From Neobacillus sp. PS3-34 (GTDB lineage Bacteria > Bacillota > Bacilli > Bacillales > Cytobacillaceae), in the NCBI RefSeq assembly GCF_030915465.1, contig NZ_CP133267.1, positions 3,833,001-3,897,000 of the forward strand: 64,000 nucleotides of DNA. Reading direction: 5' to 3'. Positions 57,162 through 64,000 of this stretch are shown one piece after another. The notes beneath the pieces are model-generated. The model was not told the DNA's origin, did not search any database, and saw only the letters and a program-made list of their open reading frames with translations. A program made the translations under genes and the position numbers. How positions within the stretch are numbered: position 1 is the stretch's first letter; every line of letters starts with the position of its first letter.

Positions 57162-58511
57162 TTGTTAAGAAGTATTCTGATTGCATTTTTGGTTTTAGGT
57201 GCTGTAGGGATAGGCTACTGGGGCTATCAGGAGCACAGGGAGAAAAATGCGATCCTTTTGAACGCAGAAAATAACTATCAGCGTGCCTTCCATGATCTTT
57301 CTTATCAAATGGATCTATTGCATGATAAAATCGGCACCACGCTAGCGATGAACTCCAGGAATTCACTTTCCCCTGCATTGGCAGAAGTATGGAGAATAAC
57401 ATCTCAGGCACATGGGGACGTAGGGCAGCTGCCTCTTACACTATTGCCTTTTAATAAGACAGAAGAGTTCTTATCTAATATAGGTAACTTCAGCTATAAA
57501 ACGGCTGTACGCGATTTGGATAAAAAGCCGCTTTCACCCAAAGAGTATGCTTCACTTAAGGTTTTGTATAAGCAATCAGGGGATATTCAAGGTGAACTGA
57601 GAAATGTCCAGCACCTTGTCCTGAAAAACAATTTGCGCTGGATGGATGTAGAGCTCGCTCTTGCTTCAGGAAAGCAAACAACCGACAATACCATAATTGA
57701 CGGCTTTAAAACAGTAGAGAAGACTGTTGCGGGATATGATGAAACGGACCTGGGCCCTACCTTTGTGAATATGCAAAAGAGGGACGAGAATTTTAATAAA
57801 TTAGAAGGGAAACGAATTTCGAGAAGGGAAGCTACTAAGATTGCAAAAAAATATATGGATTTTGATGGCAATGCAAGATTAAAGGTAACGGAAAATGGAA
57901 AAGGCTCAGATTATGGATTTTATAGTGTATCACTTAAAAACAGGCAAACAGGGCAGGAAGCAAGCATGGATATTACTAAAAAAGGTGGATATCCTATTTG
58001 GTTCATCAATTCCCGTGTTATTAAAAAACAATCGATTAGTTTGAATGAAGCAGGAATTAAAGCCATGTCCTTCTTAAAGGAAAATGGATTCAATAATCTG
58101 GAAATGTTCGAAAGCAGCCAATACGATAATGTCGGAGTATTTAATTTTGTCACTTCGTTAAATCACGTCCGAATTTATCCTGAATCAATCAAAGTAAAGA
58201 TAGCACTTGATAATGGAAAAGTTATTGGACTTTCAGCGGAAGATTACCTAAAGACACACCATTCAAGAAAGCTTTCAGCGCCAGTGTTAACGAAAGAACA
58301 AGCAAAGGCAAAAGCCAATCCAAATCTAAAGGTAATGGAAGAGCGGCTGGCTGTTATTCTAAATGATTTGAATGAGGAAGTACTTTGTTATGAGTTAATG
58401 GGAACGCTTGGTGAGGATACCTACCGTATTTTTATTAACGCGGAAACAGGAATGGAAGAAGATGTAGAAAAGCTAAAGAATGCAGAATCGGTTTACCAGG
58501 ATGTTATTTAA
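57162..58511 (+). CDS. ypeB: Germination protein YpeB
   Basis: 449 residues; required to place and stabilise SleB in the dormant spore. N-terminal anchor LRSILIAFLVLGAVGIGYWGYQEH, then the conserved YQRAFHDLSYQMDLLHDKIGTTLAMNS, PLTLLPFNKTEEFLSNIGNFSYKTAVRDLD, and PepSY domains in the C-terminal half (ATKIAKKYMDFDG, AGIKAMSFLKENGF, VLCYELMGTLGEDTYRIFINAETG). TTG 57162 is the start: AAAGGGG is six bases upstream and a GTG at 57153 lies inside it. Confidence 0.95.
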   Translation: MLRSILIAFLVLGAVGIGYWGYQEHREKNAILLNAENNYQRAFHDLSYQMDLLHDKIGTTLAMNSRNSLSPALAEVWRITSQAHGDVGQLPLTLLPFNKTEEFLSNIGNFSYKTAVRDLDKKPLSPKEYASLKVLYKQSGDIQGELRNVQHLVLKNNLRWMDVELALASGKQTTDNTIIDGFKTVEKTVAGYDETDLGPTFVNMQKRDENFNKLEGKRISRREATKIAKKYMDFDGNARLKVTENGKGSDYGFYSVSLKNRQTGQEASMDITKKGGYPIWFINSRVIKKQSISLNEAGIKAMSFLKENGFNNLEMFESSQYDNVGVFNFVTSLNHVRIYPESIKVKIALDNGKVIGLSAEDYLKTHHSRKLSAPVLTKEQAKAKANPNLKVMEERLAVILNDLNEEVLCYELMGTLGEDTYRIFINAETGMEEDVEKLKNAESVYQDVI

Positions 58512-58541
58512 GGAAAAGCAAGAAGTGCTTTTCCTTTTTTA
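58511..58541 (+). terminator. Terminator of sleB-ypeB
   Basis: AGGAAAAGCA...TGCTTTTCCT followed by T run. Confidence 0.9.
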
Positions 58542-58594
58542 TTCAATGTATAATGTAAATAATAGGATTTTTCTTCTGAAGGAAGGTACTCAGG

Positions 58595-59260
58595 ATGATA
58601 CAAATTGGAGACGTTTTAACACTTGAACCAAAATATGATGATCAGTTTGAAAAATATAAATGCAGAGTTGTAGATAAAAAAGGAGATGACCTTTTTATTG
58701 ACTATCCCATAAGTTTAAAAACAAACAGAACTGTTTTTTTACTGGATGGATCACAAATGAAAGCTACTTTCGTTGGCCAGGATGGATCATCAGTCTTTTT
58801 GTTTGAAACAGAAATTAAAGGTAGAGTTAAACAAAATATTCCGATGCTTATAATCCCTTATCCAGGCAATGAAAACCTGATAAAAATTCAGCGCCGACAG
58901 TATGTAAGAGTAGAAACAGCAATTGATATCGCTTTGAAGCCATCGAAAAAAACTAAATTCCTGCCGTTTACTGCAGTTACTGAAGATGTTAGCGCTGGAG
59001 GGACTTCCGTACTGGTTCCGCTCGATTTCCATCTGAGCCCTGGGACAATTTTGGAGTCCTGGATGGTCGTTACCCTGCAAAGCGGAGAATATCATTATAT
59101 GAAACTAGAAAGTAAGGTTGTAAGGATTATTCCCTTCAATCAAACCAGAAATAAAATGTCCCTTGAATTTTGTAATATTTCAGCCCAGGAAAGGCAGCTG
59201 CTTTTGCGACTTTGTTTTGACCGCCAATTGGGTATGAAGAAAAAGGCGCTTGCCAATTAG
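58595..59260 (+). CDS. motI: c-di-GMP receptor MotI/YpfA (PilZ protein)
   Basis: 221 residues: N-terminal YcgR-type domain (IGDVLTLEPKYDDQFEKYKCRVVDKKGDDLFIDYPI) and PilZ domain with the c-di-GMP motifs RRQYVRVE (RxxxR) and EDVSAGGTSVLV (D/NxSxxG). In B. subtilis MotI (DgrA) binds MotA and stops the flagellar motor when c-di-GMP is bound. Both ligand motifs are intact here. Confidence 0.9.
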   Translation: MIQIGDVLTLEPKYDDQFEKYKCRVVDKKGDDLFIDYPISLKTNRTVFLLDGSQMKATFVGQDGSSVFLFETEIKGRVKQNIPMLIIPYPGNENLIKIQRRQYVRVETAIDIALKPSKKTKFLPFTAVTEDVSAGGTSVLVPLDFHLSPGTILESWMVVTLQSGEYHYMKLESKVVRIIPFNQTRNKMSLEFCNISAQERQLLLRLCFDRQLGMKKKALAN

Positions 59261-59319
59261 AATAAAACTGCTTTTCTGCCCCGATAATAATATTAATAAA
59301 CAGGGGCAGGGGTGAAGTA

Positions 59320-59499
59320 ATGAAAACGGCTGAAAGAGTTTTAATTAAGATTATATTAATACAATTGTTCCTTCTATTATTTTTTCAGGTTGTAATACAT
59401 AAGCTGAATGTTTTTCCGGAGCTTAACCCCTTAACACCATATGAAGGGGTTAACAAAAATACATATACTGAAATACTTGAAGTATTCAGCAAGCAGTAA
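59320..59499 (+). CDS. ypfB: YpfB-like small membrane protein
   Basis: 59 residues: one helix (VLIKIILIQLFLLLFFQVVI) then HKLNVFPELNPLTPYEGV and a short tail. Matches the position and plan of B. subtilis ypfB (DUF5359). A GGGGTGA RBS precedes the ATG and a terminator follows. Function unknown. Confidence 0.8.
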   Translation: MKTAERVLIKIILIQLFLLLFFQVVIHKLNVFPELNPLTPYEGVNKNTYTEILEVFSKQ

Positions 59500-59525
59500 A
59501 AAGCAGGCAGCCACCTGCTTTTTTT
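59499..59525 (+). terminator. Terminator after ypfB
   Basis: AAAGCAGG...CCTGCTTT followed by T. Confidence 0.85.
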
Positions 59526-59730
59526 GATGAAAGCAGAACACTTAAGGAGTATAAATAAAATATTTATTTGAATGCTAAAATAAAAGAGCATTTAAGTTTA
59601 ATGTGGTAAAATGTAATAGAATGTTCTTATTCAGATGCTGGATTAACACATACTAAGCGGAATGTAACAACTCTTCAACAAGGGAGCTAATTGCCAGCCT
59701 GCTATGATAGAACAATTGAATTTATAATAA

Positions 59731-60430
<700 letters not shown>

Positions 60431-60434
<4 letters not shown>

Positions 60435-61029
60435 ACTTGACGTTTTATACCTTTGCCAGAACAGTAGTTTATATGCTGTTAAAGCCCTGGTACCGCATCC
60501 AGACTATTGGAGCGGACAAATTGCCTGCACAGGGCGGGGTGTTGCTGTGCTCAAACCATATTGATAATTATGACCCTCTTGTTGTGGGCATCACAACTCC
60601 GAGGCCAGTTCATTTTATGGCTAAAGAAGAGCTGTTTACAGTACCAGTTCTAGGGGATATCGTGCGGAAATGCAATGCTTTTCCTGTTAAAAGAGGGATG
60701 AGCGATAGGGAAGCATTAAGGAAAGGCCTAGCTGTTTTAAAGAGCGGAGAGGTTTTAGGACTGTTTCCCGAGGGAACAAGAAGCAAGACCGGTGAATTAG
60801 GCAAGGGACTGGCCGGAGCTGGATTTTTTGCTCTAAAATCAGATGCTGCTGTGGTTCCCTGTGCCGTTATCGGCCCTATAAAAGCCTTTCAAAACTAAGA
60901 GTGGTTTTTGGAGAACCGATTGATATGGATGGATTAAGAAGTACAAAGGCATCTGCCGAGGAAGTTACAGATGTAATCATGTCCGAAATTCAAAAACTTA
61001 TTGAAAAACACAGGCAGGTTTCTGCTTGA
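60431..61029 (+). CDS. plsC: 1-acyl-sn-glycerol-3-phosphate acyltransferase PlsC (frameshifted)
   Basis: Second acyl transfer in phospholipid synthesis. 199 residues when repaired, with acyltransferase motifs [14 protein letters not shown] (HxxxxD), [14 protein letters not shown] and [11 protein letters not shown]. The frame breaks at about 60875; one more base in the C run of CGGCCC gives [24 protein letters not shown] up to the stop at 61029. Coupled to cmk through the ATGA overlap. Confidence 0.92.
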
Positions 61030-61180
61030 CAAAATAAGTTATTTATAAGAAGTTATTAAAAAGAGATGTTTTTTGAATATTCTTTAGTTTTTGCGGCTCG
61101 GGTTTATATGGGGTGCATGTGGAGCATTCACCTCATTAGATAAATATTAGGAGCAGTCAATGGATTAAGGAGGAGTACAT

Positions 61181-62320
61181 ATGTCAGAAGATATGAATCA
61201 GGTAGAAGTAAGAAATTTTGAAGTAGGCGACAGAGTAACAGGACAAGTTACTAAGGTAGAAGAAAAACAGGTACTGGTAGGCATTTCTGAAAGCAAATTG
61301 GATGGAATTATCCCGATTAGCGAACTTTCCAGCCTTCATGTTGAAAAAGCATCAGATGCTGTAGCCGAAGGGGACGAATTGGAACTGGAAGTTTTGAAAG
61401 TTGAAGAGGAAGCTCTTATTCTCTCTAAGCGGAAAGTGGATGCTGTAAAGGCATGGGAAAAGCTTGAACAAAAATTCCAAAGCGGCGAAGTATTTGATGC
61501 CGAGGTAAAAGATGTCGTAAAAGGCGGTTTGGTCGTTGATTTGGGTGTCCGTGGTTTTGTTCCTGCCTCCCTTGTAGAAGCGCATTTTGTTGAAGATTTT
61601 TCTGATTATAAAGGAAGGCAGCTCTCCTTTAAAATTGTTGAGCTTGATAAAGAAAAGAATCGCCTGATCCTTTCTCACCGTGCAGTGGTTGAACAGGAGA
61701 AAGGAAAACAAAAACAAAATATTCTTGATTCCCTCCAGCCTGGGCAGATTTTAGAGGGTACTGTACAAAGGATCACCGACTTTGGTGCGTTTGTTGATAT
61801 CGGCGGTATTGACGGCCTTGTCCATATTTCACAGCTATCATATGAGCATGTAGAGAAACCTTCAGAAGTTGTTGAAGAAGGCCAAAAAGTACAAGTGAAA
61901 GTCCTTAATGTTGACCGTGATAATGAGCGAATCTCCTTATCAATTAAGGAAACACTTCCTGGACCATGGACCAGTGTTGCTGAAAAAGCCCCTAAAGGCA
62001 GTGTTTTAGATGGTGTAGTAAAAAGAATTGTTTCTTATGGTGCCTTTGTAGAAGTGTTCCCTGGTGTCGAAGGACTTGTACACATTTCACAAATTGCCCA
62101 CAAGCATATTGGCACTCCGCACGAAGTATTAAAGGAAGGCCAAGAAGTAAAAGTAAAAGTGCTTGAAGCGAATGAACAGGAACAGCGCCTTTCACTTAGC
62201 ATCAAGGAGCTACTTGAAAAGGAATCCGAGGAAACGTTTGACTATGAACTTCCTGAGGAGTCGAAAGGTTTCCAGCTTGGGGAAATGATCGGTGATCAAT
62301 TAAAGAATCTAAAAAAGTAA
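61181..62320 (+). CDS. ypfD: YpfD, ribosomal protein S1 homologue with four S1 domains
   Basis: 379 residues made of four S1 RNA-binding repeats: [86 protein letters not shown] and [35 protein letters not shown]. Shorter than the six-repeat proteobacterial S1; dispensable in B. subtilis. AAGGAGGAG before ATG. Confidence 0.93.
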   Translation: MSEDMNQVEVRNFEVGDRVTGQVTKVEEKQVLVGISESKLDGIIPISELSSLHVEKASDAVAEGDELELEVLKVEEEALILSKRKVDAVKAWEKLEQKFQSGEVFDAEVKDVVKGGLVVDLGVRGFVPASLVEAHFVEDFSDYKGRQLSFKIVELDKEKNRLILSHRAVVEQEKGKQKQNILDSLQPGQILEGTVQRITDFGAFVDIGGIDGLVHISQLSYEHVEKPSEVVEEGQKVQVKVLNVDRDNERISLSIKETLPGPWTSVAEKAPKGSVLDGVVKRIVSYGAFVEVFPGVEGLVHISQIAHKHIGTPHEVLKEGQEVKVKVLEANEQEQRLSLSIKELLEKESEETFDYELPEESKGFQLGEMIGDQLKNLKK

Positions 62321-62332
62321 TGGTGATTATCA

Positions 62333-63390
62333 GTGTCTAGATCGAATCGTAAATGGGATCATATCCGCTTTGCGCTTGAAGGGGCCATGAGCCATCTTCA
62401 GTATTTGAGGATATTAAATTTATTCATAACAGTTTACCTGATTCCAGTCTGAGCAATATTCGGCTAGACAATTCAATTGGCGGACTTAATTTAAGTTCGC
62501 CAATTTTTGTCAATGCCATGACTGGAGGCGGCGGAGAAAAAACATATGAAATCAACCGCAATCTTGCTGCTGCCGCTAGCAAAAAGGGTCTGGCTATGGC
62601 TGTAGGATCTCAAATGGCTGCTATTAAGGAAAGCTCAGAACGGAGAACTTTTGAAATTGTTCGTCTTGAAAACCCGCATGGCATTATATTTGCCAATCTT
62701 GGAAGCGAAGCTACATCGGAGCAGGCAAAGGCTGCAATAGATATGGTCGACGCCGATGCCCTGCAGATCCATTTGAATGTGATTCAGGAATTGACGATGC
62801 CAGAAGGTGACCGCGATTTTACTGAAGCATTAAAAAGGATAGAACGTATTGCCCACTCCGTGAATGTCCCGGTAATCGTTAAAGAGACGGGCTTTGGAAT
62901 GAGCAGCGAAACGATAAAAAGCCTGGCATCAGCTGGTGCTGCCATTATTGATGTAGGAGGCTATGGCGGCACGAATTTTGCAGAAATCGAAAATAAGCGC
63001 AGAGAAGAGCCCCTTCCCTTTTTTAATCAATGGGGCATACCTACGCCTATTTCTATCATTGAGGGATCTAACAGTGGCACAGGGGTACCAATCCTGGGCT
63101 CAGGAGGGATACGGTCCAGCCTTGATATCGCTAAAGGAATAGCCATTGGAGCAGACGGCATTGGCGTGGCAGGACCATTTTTAAAAGTTTTGGTACAACA
63201 TGGATTCGAGGCATTACTTGAGCAAATCGATAAATTTCATAAAGAATTAATATTTATAATGGCTGCGCTCGGTGCGCGTTCAATAAAGGAATTGCAAAAA
63301 GTTCCGCTGATGATTTCTGGTGAAACCTTCCATTGGCTCGAGCAAAGGGGAATAGATACAAAAAAGTACAGTCAGCGAACAAAAGAGTAA
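62333..63390 (+). CDS. fni: Type 2 isopentenyl-diphosphate delta-isomerase (frameshifted)
   Basis: FMN/NADPH-dependent isomerase of IPP and DMAPP, 352 residues when repaired. Seen: SRSNRKWDHIRFAL at the start, SSPIFVNAMTGGGGEKTYEINRNLA, VGSQMAAIK, IFANLGSEAT, QIHLNVIQELTMPEGDRDF, VIVKETGFGMS, DVGGYGGTNFAEIEN, GSGGIRSSLDIAKGIAIGADG. The break at about 62384 needs one C (GGGGCCCAT) and then reads HEPSSSVFEDIKFIHN. GTG start with GGTGAT upstream. Also called idi-2 / ypgA. Confidence 0.93.
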
Positions 63391-63424
63391 AGCTCTCGAA
63401 GAAAATATTCGAGAGCTTTTGTTT
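63389..63424. terminator. Bidirectional terminator between fni and ypzI
   Basis: AAAGCTCTCGAA...TTCGAGAGCTTTT, with T-rich tail; convergent genes. Confidence 0.92.
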
Positions 63425-63442
63425 TTTCGTATTATTCCTTAA

Positions 63443-63586
63443 TCAATCATATTTAGAGTCATTTAATGATCGTGCTTCCTCCGGGCTTTGCAGCTTGGTT
63501 GAGCCAGGATAATGCAATGCCTGGTCCCTATCAGATTCAACACGTTTGCTTGCCTTCAGCTTTTTTTCCTGTCTGTCTTTTCCCAA
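63443..63586 (-). CDS. ypzI: YpzI-like small basic protein (47 aa)
   Basis: 47 residues, GKDRQEKKLKASKRVESDRD then QALHYPGSTKLQSPEEARSLND, highly charged and soluble. Matches B. subtilis YpzI between fni and yphA. TTG start at 63586 with AGGAGGTG seven bases upstream. Function unknown. Confidence 0.82.
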   Translation of the reverse strand: MGKDRQEKKLKASKRVESDRDQALHYPGSTKLQSPEEARSLNDSKYD

Positions 63587-63692
63587 AATAAAACACCTCC
63601 TCTTTTTAAGATGATTCTTTGTCGCAAGATTATTCAGCAAGTATGAAGTACATATTTCCTTCCTATAATGGGGATAGTAGGAGGTGAATGAT

Positions 63693-64000
63693 ATGGGTGG
63701 ATTAAGTTTTTTATGGATTTCTTGGGCGATATGGATTTTTGTTACCTTTTTTATGAAAAAACAAAGTCCATATAGGACGAAATTAGCTGCTGCCTTATTG
63801 GGGATGATTATTTGTTCCTCGTTCCATTTTCCCATAGGAGGGCTTGATATTTATGCTGGGGGCTTGTTTGCCTTGCTGTTTTGTTATCACCTTCTGGCAG
63901 TGGAAAAGAAACGGACAATCATTTATTTTTTTATCTGTTCCTATATTGTTACAGCTGCATATTCCGCACTCCATTTATTTGAGATTTATGATCCAGTCCT
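63693..64000 (+). CDS. yphA: YphA membrane protein (5' part only)
   Basis: Starts at ATG 63693 after AGGAGGTGA. The 102 visible residues hold several helices: GLSFLWISWAIWIFVTFFM, LAAALLGMIICSSFHF, GGLFALLFCYHLLAV, IIYFFICSYIVTAAYSAL. The gene runs off the window. Position next to ypzI and fni agrees with B. subtilis yphA. Function unknown. Confidence 0.82.
   Translation, partial: MGGLSFLWISWAIWIFVTFFMKKQSPYRTKLAAALLGMIICSSFHFPIGGLDIYAGGLFALLFCYHLLAVEKKRTIIYFFICSYIVTAAYSALHLFEIYDPV

Overview
The window is a stretch of chromosome from a spore-forming, low-GC member of the Bacillaceae (Bacillus sensu lato). Gene order closely follows the yqk-fur-xerD-drm-spoIIA-spoVA-lysA and scpAB-dacB-spmAB-res-sigX-ypb-gudB-sleB-cmk-fni blocks known from Bacillus subtilis. 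Sporulation and germination genes are abundant (mciZ, spoIIM, dacF, spoIIA operon, spoVA genes, dacB, spmAB, cotJABC, prsW, sleB-ypeB). No rRNA, tRNA, CRISPR array, prophage or transposase gene was seen.

Layout. 1-3.5 kb: HMG-CoA lyase diverges from a thiolase/CoA-transferase operon, a complete route from HMG-CoA through acetoacetate to acetyl-CoA. 3.6-10.3 kb: small conserved genes, the FtsZ inhibitor mciZ, nudF-yqxK, spoIIM, fur with a PerR-like box, a dispersed repeat, yqzK-xerD. 10.4-13.9 kb: nucleoside salvage operon drm-punA-pdp preceded by a perfect cre match and an inverted repeat. 13.9-20.3 kb: dacF, spoIIAA-AB-sigF behind a Spo0A box, then spoVAA-AB-AEA-AF, which lacks spoVAC, AD and AEB. 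20.4-26.9 kb: lysA, a DUF1002 protein, ribT, DUF309 protein, YjcZ-like peptide, scpAB, ypuI. 26.9-27.4 kb: two different repeats side by side. 27.4-39.8 kb: superoxide dismutase, dacB-spmAB, rluB, resABC, resDE, sigX-rsiX. 40-42.3 kb: M23/LysM protein, FMN riboswitch plus ribU, another repeat, ferredoxin. 42.6-51.7 kb: ypbB-recS-ypbDE, ypbF, cotJABC, a CBS protein, ypbG, a MerR/cobalamin-binding regulator resembling CarH light sensors, mecB. 52-64 kb: gudB, ypdA, ansA, prsW, sleB-ypeB, motI, ypfB, cmk-plsC, ypfD, fni, ypzI and the start of yphA.

The most striking property is at the sequence level. About 20 well-conserved genes, several of them essential (cmk, plsC, pdp, scpB), are broken by some 25 small frameshifts. 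In about 17 of them the frame is restored by putting one G or C back at a GGCC tetranucleotide. Random mutation or decay would not do this. I infer a systematic sequencing error at GGCC, most simply caused by a GGCC-specific DNA methyltransferase in the strain read as native DNA. Broken genes are therefore listed as CDS spanning the error.

The best biological leads are the CarH/LitR-like regulator, a perfect hairpin enclosing the ribosome binding site of spoIIAA, a terminator-like hairpin containing the ribosome binding site of the following gene, and three families of structured intergenic repeats.
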